From Peredibacter sp045999315 (GTDB taxonomy: Bacteria; Bdellovibrionota; Bacteriovoracia; Bacteriovoracales; Bacteriovoracaceae), in the NCBI RefSeq assembly GCF_045999315.1, contig NZ_CP174607.1:1736001-1800000 (forward strand): DNA of 64,000 bases. The letters are read 5' to 3'. Of the stretch, positions 7,917-16,481 are shown piece after piece. Position 1 is the first letter of the stretch; each line of letters opens with the position of its first letter. The notes beneath the pieces were generated by a model. It searched no databases and was not told where the DNA came from. It saw nothing but the letters and a program-made list of their open reading frames with translations. A program made the position numbers and the translations under genes.

Positions 7917-7945
7917 TTGTCAAGCTTTGATATAGGTCCTATAAT
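7917..7945 (+). promoter_or_regulatory. near-consensus sigma70 promoter for the SelO-like gene
   Basis: TTGTCA (7917-7922), exactly 17 bp, then a perfect TATAAT (7940-7945). This predicts a start near 7952 and a leader of about 43 nt before the ATG at 7995, where GAGGAT serves as ribosome-binding site. Confidence 0.7.
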
Positions 7946-7994
7946 TTACATAAGATTTTTGTTTAGGAACTTTATCGAGGATTGATAAAACCAA

Positions 7995-9830
7995 ATGAAC
8001 CAAGTCAAGAAGAGCCCGACAGATGAAGTCGGTAAACGAGCCTACTCAGCTTTTGGACGTATTAATGGTCAACATCCTTTTAAGGATCAGGTTCCTGGCG
8101 GAAGAGTAGAATACAAGGCCCGTTATAAGAAAGGTGGCAAAGTCACTTTCTTCAACTTCGACCTCGCTAAAGAAATGGGACTTCTCCCAAAATCTCACGA
8201 AACAAAATTAAATCCTGAATTAGAAAAAGAAATCCTGGAAACCTTTAGCCTTGTGATCATCAATGAATATGATGAGATGAACAAGATCAAGTTCCCACAG
8301 GATGAAATCCATCCTCATACTTATATGGCCACTCGCTACTTGCAGTTGCAACACCCTGATAAAACGGGGCGCACTTCAGGGGACGGTCGTTCGATTTGGA
8401 ACGGTCATTTTCGTGGCAACGGCATTACTTGGGACGTCTCAAGTTGTGGAACTGGGGCAACGAAACTTTCTCCGGCCTGTAACATCAATAAGATCTTCTA
8501 TCAGACAGGTGATCCGTCGATTTCATACGGATGCGGACTTTCAGAAGTAGGAGAGGGTCTTGAGACGCTTTTCTTCTCTGAAGTGTTGGGGAAGAACGGT
8601 TTTAAAACTGAGCGTGTGCTGGCAATTATTGAGTTTGATAAAGGTCTAGCGATTAACGTTCGCGCTAATCCAAATCTTATGCGTCCAAGTCACTTCTTTG
8701 GACATTTGAAGCAAGGGAATCTTGCGACTTTAAAGCAAGTCGCTGACTACTATATTGAACGCCAGATTGAGAACAAAGCTTGGTCTCAGACGACGTTCAA
8801 GAACAATAAAGAAAAGTATTTCTATCTCGCAAATCAAGTGGCCCGTGATTTTGCTGCCGTGGCGGCGAAATTTGAAGATGAATATATCTTCTGTTGGTTA
8901 GACTGGGACGGCGATAACATCCTGATGGATGGTGGGATCATTGATTACGGTTCCATTCGTCAGTTTGGACTTTTCCACGCTGAATATCGTTATGATGATG
9001 TGCAGAGATATTCGACCACGATTTTAGAGCAGAAGCAGAAGGCCCGTTACATCGTTCAGTGTTTCGCACAGATTGCTGACTTCCTGACGACAGGTAAAAA
9101 GCGTTCGCTTTCTGAATTCAGACACCATGATGTGTTGAAGCTTTTTGATAAGCATTTCCACGAATGTAAAGATCGCAACCTTGTTCAAAAAATTGGATTT
9201 AAGAAGAATCATCAGGACTTTCTGATGAAGAATCATAGACATCTGGTGACGAAGTTCCGTAAGCCGTTTAGTTATTTCGAGAGATCGAAATCTAAGCGCG
9301 GAATGTACAAAGTTCCAGATGGTATTAACCGTGACGCTCTTTTCTGTATGAGAGATATCCTGCGTGAGATGCCTCAGTTGTATCTGACGAAAGAGGGGAT
9401 GCTCAATGATGAAGATTTTATTGAAGTGATTAAGTCTTCGTACGCTAAGAAGAGTGATCTAAAACTAACTGAAGTTCGTAGAAAACAGATTAATAAATTT
9501 CAGACTGCTTATATGGCCCTGCTTGCCGCCGTTCAAAAAGAGACCGGTCTGACTCGCACTCAGCTTCTACTGGAGCTTACGATGCGTTCATCTGTCATTA
9601 ATAAGTATGACAGAGTGACTGGTGACTCGATTACATTCATTGTCCAAAAAGTTCAAAAGCTCCGTCCCAAACTAGGTGCGGAAGAGTTATATCAGCTTGC
9701 ACAGCAATTCTCTTCTTACCAAAACCTGGACCCGGATCAAAAAACCGTTTCCAATGAAATTCCCCCACGGCACAAGAACATCATGCAGGGTTTATACTCT
9801 ATTGTTCGAGAGTGCCGTGAGGGGCTATGA
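7995..9830 (+). CDS. divergent SelO (YdiU)-like pseudokinase / protein AMPylase
   Basis: 611-residue cytoplasmic protein resembling the SelO pseudokinase family, which transfers AMP to protein hydroxyls. The shared landmarks appear in order: SGDGRSIWNG (about 128-137), a GLSEVGEGLETLFFSEVL segment like SelO's SEAMHALGI, NVRANPNLMRPSHFFGHLK (R230, H233), and WLDWDGDNILMDGGIIDYGS (N308, D317), matching the metal-binding Asn and DYGPF loop. The segments between are unlike E. coli SelO and the C-terminal 200 residues are unrecognised, so it is a distant subfamily. The stop overlaps the next start (ATGA). Confidence 0.65.
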   Translation: MNQVKKSPTDEVGKRAYSAFGRINGQHPFKDQVPGGRVEYKARYKKGGKVTFFNFDLAKEMGLLPKSHETKLNPELEKEILETFSLVIINEYDEMNKIKFPQDEIHPHTYMATRYLQLQHPDKTGRTSGDGRSIWNGHFRGNGITWDVSSCGTGATKLSPACNINKIFYQTGDPSISYGCGLSEVGEGLETLFFSEVLGKNGFKTERVLAIIEFDKGLAINVRANPNLMRPSHFFGHLKQGNLATLKQVADYYIERQIENKAWSQTTFKNNKEKYFYLANQVARDFAAVAAKFEDEYIFCWLDWDGDNILMDGGIIDYGSIRQFGLFHAEYRYDDVQRYSTTILEQKQKARYIVQCFAQIADFLTTGKKRSLSEFRHHDVLKLFDKHFHECKDRNLVQKIGFKKNHQDFLMKNHRHLVTKFRKPFSYFERSKSKRGMYKVPDGINRDALFCMRDILREMPQLYLTKEGMLNDEDFIEVIKSSYAKKSDLKLTEVRRKQINKFQTAYMALLAAVQKETGLTRTQLLLELTMRSSVINKYDRVTGDSITFIVQKVQKLRPKLGAEELYQLAQQFSSYQNLDPDQKTVSNEIPPRHKNIMQGLYSIVRECREGL

Positions 9831-10489
9831 AGCTAGTCTTCTATAGCGGCGGAGACGATAAAGACAATCGCCAGTTAGATAAGGATTTCGTTCAGCTCAT
9901 CGGAAAGAAAAATCCGGTAGTGACGTTTATTCCGTCTTCTTCATATTTGTCAGAACAAGAGTTCAAGGTCTTTGTTAAGCACTATTCAAAGTATAAGATC
10001 TCTCGTTTCATTCACTTCCCGGTGGATGTGCCCTTCGATCGCATCATGCTTCAAGAAGTTCTTCGGAGTGATGCCATTCATATGGCCGGCGGAAACACGT
10101 TCTATTTCTTAAATAGTCTTCGTAAAGCAAAGCTTCTTCCAAAGCTTCGTGAGTTTGCAGAGAGGGGCGGAGTCCTGACTGGTCTCTCGGCCGGTGCAAT
10201 CATGATGACCGAGACCATTAATATGGCCGCTTATCCGGAATTTGATCGTGATGAGAACAGTGTGAAGATTAAAAATCTATCATCTATGGGATTGGTGGAC
10301 TTTTATTTCTTTCCGCATTTTAAGAACTCTTCTCGCTATGATGCTGCCTTTAAAAAATATTCAAAGACCCACAAGAAAGTCATCTACGCTTGTCCAGATG
10401 GGGCAGGGATTGTGGTTGATGGGACAGAGATTAGATTTGTGGGGAAATGTTATGCCTTTTCGGAAGGGCATAAATTTGTGATTAATTAG
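9827..10489 (+). CDS. peptidase S51 (dipeptidase E/cyanophycinase-like)
   Basis: 220-residue class-I glutamine amidotransferase-fold serine peptidase. Visible features are MAGGNTFYFLN, the nucleophile elbow GLSAGAI with Ser121, and FFPHF with the expected histidine. Known relatives cleave Asp-X dipeptides or cyanophycin; length fits dipeptidase E. The gene overlaps the SelO-like gene by 4 bp (ATGA), so the two are translated together. No signal peptide is present, suggesting intracellular peptide degradation. Confidence 0.82.
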   Translation: MKLVFYSGGDDKDNRQLDKDFVQLIGKKNPVVTFIPSSSYLSEQEFKVFVKHYSKYKISRFIHFPVDVPFDRIMLQEVLRSDAIHMAGGNTFYFLNSLRKAKLLPKLREFAERGGVLTGLSAGAIMMTETINMAAYPEFDRDENSVKIKNLSSMGLVDFYFFPHFKNSSRYDAAFKKYSKTHKKVIYACPDGAGIVVDGTEIRFVGKCYAFSEGHKFVIN

Positions 10490-10555
10490 CCAAGTTCGAA
10501 GAAGCCTTAAGAATAATTAGAAAATAAAAAATCCAAAGCTTTGTATAATTCAATA

Positions 10556-10753
10556 ATGGGTAAATTATTTGGAATCGGATTGATAGTTCTTTCAATTTTT
10601 CTTTTGAAAAATCATATTCAAAGAATAAGTGAAGCCTTAAAGACCAAGATACGTCCAGCATGGGCAATCATTTTTGAGGAATTATTGACTGGGCCAAGTG
10701 GTTTCTATTTCATCTTGGGATGTCTTGGAATAGGGTTTTTTATAGCAGGCTGA
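10556..10753 (+). CDS. small membrane protein (65 aa)
   Basis: Starts MGKLFGIGLIVLSIFLLKN and contains two hydrophobic segments (about 3-18 and 46-64). No ribosome-binding site precedes the ATG; instead a perfect TATAAT lies at 10544-10549, ending 6 nt upstream, so the message could be leaderless. Family not recognised. It begins a run of tiny ORFs before the efflux operon. Confidence 0.45.
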   Translation: MGKLFGIGLIVLSIFLLKNHIQRISEALKTKIRPAWAIIFEELLTGPSGFYFILGCLGIGFFIAG

Positions 10754-10771
10754 ACTACTCATAAAGTTCGG

Positions 10772-10915
10772 GTGACACAAAACTACGGAAATCAAATTGA
10801 ATACTATTCTAAAAATACAAATCCCGATTGGACTAAATGTTTAGAGGATAAATTGGGGCATGTCCCTACGCTCAAGCCTTTGACTAATCAACCTGGAGTT
10901 TGTTCATTTAAGTAA
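10772..10915 (+). pseudogene. 47-codon coding remnant or small ORF
   Basis: From GTG 10772 the frame reads VTQNYGNQIEYYSKNTNP, contains WTKCLEDKLGH and ends PGVCSFK before TAA. It is in the same frame as the preceding small membrane gene, directly behind its TGA stop. Composition is protein-like with two cysteines, but no ribosome-binding site is seen. It may be the orphaned C-terminus of a decayed gene. Confidence is low. Confidence 0.25.
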
Positions 10916-10925
10916 AGGTTCAGTG

Positions 10926-11108
10926 ATGAATGCGAACGTTTTTTTGAAGCTTTTAGTTCTCCTGGTTATTATCATCTATGCTTGGGTGACGAGAAAAGAA
11001 AAGCAGACTTTGAGTCAGAGACTTCGTGAATTCAGTGTTAAAGATTGGATTCTGGTGGGTATTTTTATGCTCATAAGCTTTCTTTTAATTTCTTTCCTAA
11101 GTACATGA
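10926..11108 (+). CDS. small two-span membrane protein (60 aa)
   Basis: Reads MNANVFLKLLVLLVIIIYAW, then a charged linker (TRKEKQTLSQRLREF) and a second hydrophobic span (about 42-58). AAAGG lies 7 nt before the ATG at 10926; a GTG sits one codon upstream. The arrangement of span, basic linker and span suggests a membrane hairpin. Function unknown. Confidence 0.5.
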   Translation: MNANVFLKLLVLLVIIIYAWVTRKEKQTLSQRLREFSVKDWILVGIFMLISFLLISFLST

Positions 11109-11132
11109 ACAGTCCTCGTCTAAAAGATCTTC

Positions 11133-11261
11133 ATGATTCGAGATCTAAATGCAATTGATGGAGATTATTACGAAAAATTGGTACGAATAATGATGAATGA
11201 TTTGAAAAGAATCAAGTTGTTTGAAAATTTAAGGGAGATTTTCATTCAAATCTCTATCTAA
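11133..11261 (+). CDS. possible 42-aa ORF
   Basis: ATG 11133 opens MIRDLNAIDGDYYEKLVRIM and ends in IFIQISI before TAA 11261. It looks helical and charged, but only a weak purine stretch precedes the start. It could be chance. The remaining gap to 11313 shows nothing else. Confidence 0.2.
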   Translation: MIRDLNAIDGDYYEKLVRIMMNDLKRIKLFENLREIFIQISI

Positions 11262-11313
11262 CACTTTTTTAATGCAACGAAAGTGCTATTGTAAAGATGA
11301 ATAGAATTTTGAA

Positions 11314-14300
11314 TTAATGCTTCATCGGCTTCCCAAGCCCTATCTTCTCTTCAAAATACCTATAAAGCGCTGGCAAGAATATTAGAGTTAGCAGAGTAGA
11401 AGTTATCACCCCTCCAATAACAACCAATGCTAGAGGTCTCTGAACCTCTGAGCCTAGGCCACCAGAAAATGCCATGGGAAGAAATCCAAAGATATCAGTC
11501 AGGGCGGTCATCAGAACTGGTCTAATTCGTAATTTCACACCAGTTAAAATCAACTCATCACCAGTTTTGTGATGATACCTTAGATTATTAAAGTAAGTGA
11601 TGAGTACCATCCCATTTACGACTGCAATTCCTGAGAGAGCAATAAACCCGACTCCCGCCGAAATACTAAACGGAAGTCCACTTCCCCAAAGCATGAGAAT
11701 GCCTCCCACCCATGCAAAAGGAATACAGGCAAAAATAAGAAGCGAAAGAGCCCAATTAAAAAACGCATAGTAAATCAGAAGAAAAACCACGAGAAGAGTA
11801 ATCGGAAGAATGATGAATAAACGGCTTTTAGCATTTTGAAGGTTCTTGAAATTTCCTCCCCATTCAAGAGTCGTTCCTGGTGGAAGTTTTACTTCTTTTT
11901 GAACTTTGGCCGCGGCCTCTTTCACGTAGGATTCAATATCACGATTTTTTACATTGATAAGAAGTGCCACACGTCGACGGGAATTTTCTCTTGTGACCAC
12001 ACTAATGGCGTCTTTAATTTCTAAATCTGCAATCTGATGAAGCTTAATATTAAGTCCATCATTTACATTCACAGGAATCTCTTTAATCCTTTCTAGGTTG
12101 GCCCTTTCCTTATTATCCATTCTCACAACCAGCGGATAGCTTCGAATATCTTCAAAAATTTTTCCTACTTCTTTACCACCCATAATGAATTGAACCGTAT
12201 CAAGAATATCATTGTTTCCATAGGCCATGTTTCGGCGCATTTCGACCTTAGGGGAGATCTTTAAAAGTTTATTCTTCCCTTGAACATCTAACTCAACATC
12301 TTGAGAGCCCCGAACTTTTTCAATCACACTTTTAAGCTTTTGTGCTGTTTCTGTAACGACGTTCAAATCCTCTCCAAAAATTTTAAGAGAGATATCTGAG
12401 CGAGTTCCCTCCAAGAGTTCATTGGTTCTCATCTCAATTGGTTGTCCCATCATAAAGACAGCACCGTTGGGTTTCTTTTTTAGTTGTTTTAAAATCTCGT
12501 CTTTAAGAAGTGGTCTTGTGATACCCTCTCGCCATTCCTTCTCTGGCCTAAACTCCACAAACATATCCGAAAAGTTCATGCCGTTTGGATCATCTGGTAC
12601 CTCTGCAGTACCGATTCGCGAGAAGGTGTGTTTTACCTCTGGGATTTTTAGAATTTCGTTCTCGAGTCGTTCTTGCTCGGACACCACAAATGAAGGAGCA
12701 ATATCCGCCTTTCTCACGACTCGAATAGCAGCACTTCCTTCATCGAGACGAGGGATAAATTCCCCACCCAGTGTAGAGAAGAGGTAAAAAGACACACCTA
12801 AGATTCCAACAGAAAAGATCGTGAGACCCCAAAAACGATTCATGGACCACTTAAGAAATGGAAAATAGGCCTTTTCAAAATACCGCATGATAAATGGCGT
12901 CTTCTCTTCATAGTCTCCTTTTAAGACCTTCGCGGCCAAAGCAGGGACCGTCGTAAAAGAAAGCACGAAGACTGCCACTAGAGCATAGATAAAGGTCTTT
13001 GCCATGGGAGCAAACATTTTTCCTTCGACCCCAGTGAGGAGAAGAAGCGGAACAAACACCAGGATAATAATAATTCGGCCAAGGCCCGCGGCCGACATGA
13101 TTTCTGCAGTGGCATCAATGACGGTTTCTCTGATCTCTGCTTTAGAGAGTCTAAATCCTTTTTCCTTCTTCTTGGCCGAAATATGGCGAAGACAGTTATC
13201 AATCACGACGACTACAGCATCAATGATCACCCCAAAATCAAGGGCCCCAAGACTCATAAGGTTTCCCGAGAGCTTTGTGTGGGTCATGATGATAAAAGTG
13301 ATAAGAAGGCTCACCGGGATCATGAGGGCTGTGACGAGACTCGCTCGCAAATCGCCAATAAGTAAAAGAAGAACTAAAATAACGAGCCCGCACCCTAAGA
13401 AGAGATTGTGTTCAACGGTCCCTAATGTTTTATTAACAAGTTCGGCGCGATTATAGAGAGGAACAATCACATGGTCTTTGAGCATGGTCTCGTTGATCTC
13501 TTTAACGGTTTTATCAAGCCTCACCGCGACTTCTCGAGAGTTATCGCCTGCAAGCATCAAGGGACTTCCAATGAGGGCCATCTGTCCATTCAGCGTGGAA
13601 GACCCAACGATTAAACTTTTATCCAGACGTGTTTCGGCCACATCTTTAATGAGAATAGCTCCCAGATTTTTAGACATCTTGATGGGAACTTCTCCAATGT
13701 CTTCCAGGTTCCTTAATAGACCAACACCTTGGATGAGAATCTGTGAGTCTTTCTCCTCGAAATAGCTTCCTCCAACGTTGTAGTTGTTTTCTTCAAGAGC
13801 TTCGATTATCTCTCTGACAGCAACGCCTCTTAAATGCATCTTTTGAAGATCTGGAATGACGTAATACTGCTTCTGATAAAGACCCAGGGTATTGACTTCG
13901 GCCACACCCTTTTCACGCAGGAGACGTGGTCTTACCACCCATTCTTGGAGAGAACGGATTTCCATGGCGTCTTCTAGAGTCATTTTCTTGTGATTGTCCT
14001 TCGGGAGGAGAGCATAGTGATAAATGTCACCAAGGCCCGTTACAATGGGACCCATGAAGACTTTAAACTTCCCTTTGAAGGTCTCTTCTACATTTAAGAT
14101 TCTTTCGGAGATAAGCTGACGGGCGTCCAGAATTTTGGTTTCTTCGGAAAAAATGACGGTAATGTGGGAAAGACCGAAGCGTGAAATGGAGCGCACTTCT
14201 TCAATGCCTTTAATTCCATTTAGGGCCTGTTCAATGGGAAAGGTTATCTGACGCTCAATTTCTTCCGGTGAAAGACCTCCACCGAGGGTGATGACTTGTA

Positions 14301-14439
14301 CTTGCACGTTGGTGGTATCAGGAACTGCATCAATGGTAAGTTTTTTAAAGCAATATAAACCATAGAGACTCACGACTACGGTGAAGAAAAGAACCAGGAC
14401 ACTATTTTGAACCGAAAACCGAATGATTGTTTTCATCAT
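11314..14439 (-). CDS. CzcA-like heavy-metal RND efflux permease
   Basis: 1041-residue HME-type RND proton antiporter of the inner membrane, with 12 predicted spans and two large periplasmic loops. The TM4 relay reads DFGVIIDAVVVVIDN (D401, D407, D414): HME1 proteins normally have Glu at the third site and Gly after the second Asp, so both positions vary here. Loop motifs RIGTAEVPDDPNGMN and GQPIEMRTNELLEGTRSD resemble CzcA (Zn/Co/Ni/Cd) more than CusA (Cu/Ag). The gene overlaps the upstream outer-membrane factor gene by 4 bp. No periplasmic adaptor (CzcB) is encoded on either side. Confidence 0.85.
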   Translation of the reverse strand: MMKTIIRFSVQNSVLVLFFTVVVSLYGLYCFKKLTIDAVPDTTNVQVQVITLGGGLSPEEIERQITFPIEQALNGIKGIEEVRSISRFGLSHITVIFSEETKILDARQLISERILNVEETFKGKFKVFMGPIVTGLGDIYHYALLPKDNHKKMTLEDAMEIRSLQEWVVRPRLLREKGVAEVNTLGLYQKQYYVIPDLQKMHLRGVAVREIIEALEENNYNVGGSYFEEKDSQILIQGVGLLRNLEDIGEVPIKMSKNLGAILIKDVAETRLDKSLIVGSSTLNGQMALIGSPLMLAGDNSREVAVRLDKTVKEINETMLKDHVIVPLYNRAELVNKTLGTVEHNLFLGCGLVILVLLLLIGDLRASLVTALMIPVSLLITFIIMTHTKLSGNLMSLGALDFGVIIDAVVVVIDNCLRHISAKKKEKGFRLSKAEIRETVIDATAEIMSAAGLGRIIIILVFVPLLLLTGVEGKMFAPMAKTFIYALVAVFVLSFTTVPALAAKVLKGDYEEKTPFIMRYFEKAYFPFLKWSMNRFWGLTIFSVGILGVSFYLFSTLGGEFIPRLDEGSAAIRVVRKADIAPSFVVSEQERLENEILKIPEVKHTFSRIGTAEVPDDPNGMNFSDMFVEFRPEKEWREGITRPLLKDEILKQLKKKPNGAVFMMGQPIEMRTNELLEGTRSDISLKIFGEDLNVVTETAQKLKSVIEKVRGSQDVELDVQGKNKLLKISPKVEMRRNMAYGNNDILDTVQFIMGGKEVGKIFEDIRSYPLVVRMDNKERANLERIKEIPVNVNDGLNIKLHQIADLEIKDAISVVTRENSRRRVALLINVKNRDIESYVKEAAAKVQKEVKLPPGTTLEWGGNFKNLQNAKSRLFIILPITLLVVFLLIYYAFFNWALSLLIFACIPFAWVGGILMLWGSGLPFSISAGVGFIALSGIAVVNGMVLITYFNNLRYHHKTGDELILTGVKLRIRPVLMTALTDIFGFLPMAFSGGLGSEVQRPLALVVIGGVITSTLLTLIFLPALYRYFEEKIGLGKPMKH

Positions 14440-15674
14440 ATGGCGAGGTATGAGTTTCCTATTTCTTCTAATGGTTCGTTATTAATGATGTAAATCTCCA
14501 TTAAATGCTGGGCAAGAATGTTCTCTAAATTTTGGGAGCGAGTAAGAACTTCCAAGAATTCATTCTTGTAACTCAGAAATATGGGAATGGAGATAAGCCC
14601 ACGATTAAAAAGGCTCCGCGTTTCTTTGATAATATCGCCGAATTCATTTAATTTTCGGTAGTCTTTCATTTCTTTCAGAACATCAGTGTAGCGTTTAACT
14701 CTGAAGTCAAACTCTTTTCTTTTTTGTTCCAACATGTAGTCATATCGTTTTTGGTTCCGAGTAATAGAAGCTCGACTTGCTTGTTTCATACCCTGATTGA
14801 GATTGAAGCTCGGAATAGGAAAGATGAGTCCTACGCCATAGAGATTGTAGTCGAGACTTCCAAGACGATTAAATTGCCACATCGGACCGATTTTTAAATC
14901 AGGCCAAACCATGGCCTCCTCTCTCTTAAGTTCAAACTTACTCTTAGAGAGAGCGAGATCGGCGAGTTTAAGTTCGAGAGAGTTTTCTCCTTTGTAGGTC
15001 TTGCTTTGTATCTCGGGCCATTCATTATGATTAGTAGGATTATTTATTTTGAGAGTGATTTCACATTCTGAACGAATCATTCTTTGAAAGAATCGGCCAA
15101 TGAGTTCGATCTCATTTTTCAGTTCTGCTTTATGAAGATCAAGGTTCACAACTGAGATCTCTAGGGAGTTCTTCTCAATTTTTTGTTCAGGGGTGAGAAA
15201 CTTGATGCTTTGGTAACGATTAATAAAGGACTCGATAAGATTGTGAATATTGTCAATTCGAGTGTAGTAATTCAGGATTTGTTTATTTCGAATAAAAGCG
15301 AGAAATAATTCTTTCTTCAAAACGAGCCGCATGTATTCCAATTCTGCTTTTGTAATGTCTTTTTGGGTCCTGAACACTTCTCCCTTATATTTACGCTTAT
15401 TCCCTAGCTGGAAGTTAAACCAAAGTCTTGTTTCGCTGGCGATGGTGGTTTTCCCTTGTTGCTTTCCATCTGTGGTAAAGTGTTCAAGTTCGGGGTTATA
15501 GATTTTTTCAGCATCTATAATATGTCCTCGGATGATGTCGATTTCGTCGGTTTTGAGATTAATATCAATGCTATGAGTGATTGAACGATTAAGAATCTCC
15601 CCAATAGTAAGTGTTTCGGTGCAAGTCTCACCGAAGGCCATTAAAGACAGGATTGAGAGTAAAAAAATCAGCAT
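14436..15674 (-). CDS. TolC/CzcC-family outer-membrane efflux protein
   Basis: 412-residue outer-membrane factor with a signal peptide (MLIFLLSILSLMAFGETC) and two long alpha-helical hairpin repeats with many coiled-coil heptads, as in CzcC. The segments around MWQFNRLGSLDYNLYGVGL and LIFPIPSFNLNQG correspond to the usual beta-strand and substrate-channel part of the family. The stop of ctaF is 2 bp upstream and the RND gene overlaps downstream, so it is part of the respiratory operon. It would form the exit duct for the RND pump. Confidence 0.75.
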   Translation of the reverse strand: MLIFLLSILSLMAFGETCTETLTIGEILNRSITHSIDINLKTDEIDIIRGHIIDAEKIYNPELEHFTTDGKQQGKTTIASETRLWFNFQLGNKRKYKGEVFRTQKDITKAELEYMRLVLKKELFLAFIRNKQILNYYTRIDNIHNLIESFINRYQSIKFLTPEQKIEKNSLEISVVNLDLHKAELKNEIELIGRFFQRMIRSECEITLKINNPTNHNEWPEIQSKTYKGENSLELKLADLALSKSKFELKREEAMVWPDLKIGPMWQFNRLGSLDYNLYGVGLIFPIPSFNLNQGMKQASRASITRNQKRYDYMLEQKRKEFDFRVKRYTDVLKEMKDYRKLNEFGDIIKETRSLFNRGLISIPIFLSYKNEFLEVLTRSQNLENILAQHLMEIYIINNEPLEEIGNSYLAI

Positions 15675-15676
15675 GC

Positions 15677-15940
15677 CTAGCCTCTATAAACTAAGTCATC
15701 CATCACAAAGACAACGATTAATAGAATTCCAAATAGCGCCATGTAGAAATAGACTTTGGAAATAACGTTTTCCTTTAAAAGACTCATAAAAACGATAAGA
15801 ATGATGAGGCTTTTAAGGATCGCGAATCCGTAGGCAAGTAACTCATTTCCATAACCTAATTCGAGATAGGACAAGCTCACCGTCATGAATAGTAAAAGTA
15901 GTAATCCGATATAGGCGAGGTGAACGATTTTACTGCCCAT
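15677..15940 (-). CDS. ctaF: cytochrome c oxidase subunit IV (prokaryotic COX4)
   Basis: 87-residue protein with three hydrophobic spans (about 4-24, 35-54 and 62-82), the layout of prokaryotic subunit IV of caa3/cytochrome oxidases. It lacks catalytic ligands and stabilises the complex. The gene overlaps ctaE by 11 bp and follows ctaC-D-E in the usual order. The assignment rests on size, topology and position. Confidence 0.75.
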   Translation of the reverse strand: MGSKIVHLAYIGLLLLLFMTVSLSYLELGYGNELLAYGFAILKSLIILIVFMSLLKENVISKVYFYMALFGILLIVVFVMDDLVYRG

Positions 15941-16481
15941 AATTTCTTCCTATGAGATAGAAAAGGGGATAAATAAAGACCCAAACCAAGTCGACAAAGT
16001 GCCAATAAAGACCAGCATTGTGAGGAAGATTCTTTTCTTTTGGGTTGTAATAAAGAAACCAAGTCACACCTAAGAGTATTATGCCCACTGCCACGTGAAG
16101 AAGGTGAAGGAAGGTAAGAAAACCATAATAGGTAAAGAATAGAGTTTGCGCACTGGAGAGATTCTTAAAATTTAAAGGGAACTTACCTTCTTGGGTGAGA
16201 TCATAGTACTCGAATCCTTTTATCGTAATAAAGATCACTCCCAAGATCATGGCAAGAATCAAGAAGAGTCTGTTTTTTTTCACATCACTTAAGGCCACAA
16301 AATAGCTTGAGGTAATCAGAATCACAGTGTTCACAGTCCCATGAATAAAATGAAGATCATGAGAGGCCATCCGAAATTCAGTCAGGTGCTGATTCATGTC
16401 CACCTGATAAAGGAAGATGAGTACTCCAAAAATCATCATTTCTGAGGCCAGAAAGATCCACATCCCCATATGATTTTTCAT
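15930..16481 (-). CDS. ctaE: cytochrome c oxidase subunit III
   Basis: 183-residue, five-span subunit III. Diagnostic segments are GMWIFLASEMMIFGVLI (the conserved WxFxxSE-like start), FTYYGFLTFLHLLHVAVGI, and the C-terminal LYWHFVDLVWVFIYPLFYL. It stabilises subunit I and proton uptake. It overlaps ctaD by 4 bp (ATGA). Length fits the short bacterial form that lacks the first two helices of mitochondrial COX3. Confidence 0.92.
   Translation of the reverse strand: MKNHMGMWIFLASEMMIFGVLIFLYQVDMNQHLTEFRMASHDLHFIHGTVNTVILITSSYFVALSDVKKNRLFLILAMILGVIFITIKGFEYYDLTQEGKFPLNFKNLSSAQTLFFTYYGFLTFLHLLHVAVGIILLGVTWFLYYNPKEKNLPHNAGLYWHFVDLVWVFIYPLFYLIGRNYGQ

Noticed and set aside
12422..12787. Plus-strand ORF of 121 codons inside the RND permease gene
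   Set aside because: Antisense to a full-length, strongly conserved RND protein; low-complexity Ser/Phe content and no ribosome-binding site.
13004..13456. Plus-strand ORF of 150 codons inside the RND permease gene
   Set aside because: Shadow of the conserved TM4-TM6 coding region on the other strand; Arg/Thr/Ser-rich, no family.
11314..15674. CusA/CusC (copper efflux) assignment because of the oxidase operon
   Set aside because: Periplasmic-loop motifs resemble CzcA rather than CusA; copper specificity cannot be claimed.
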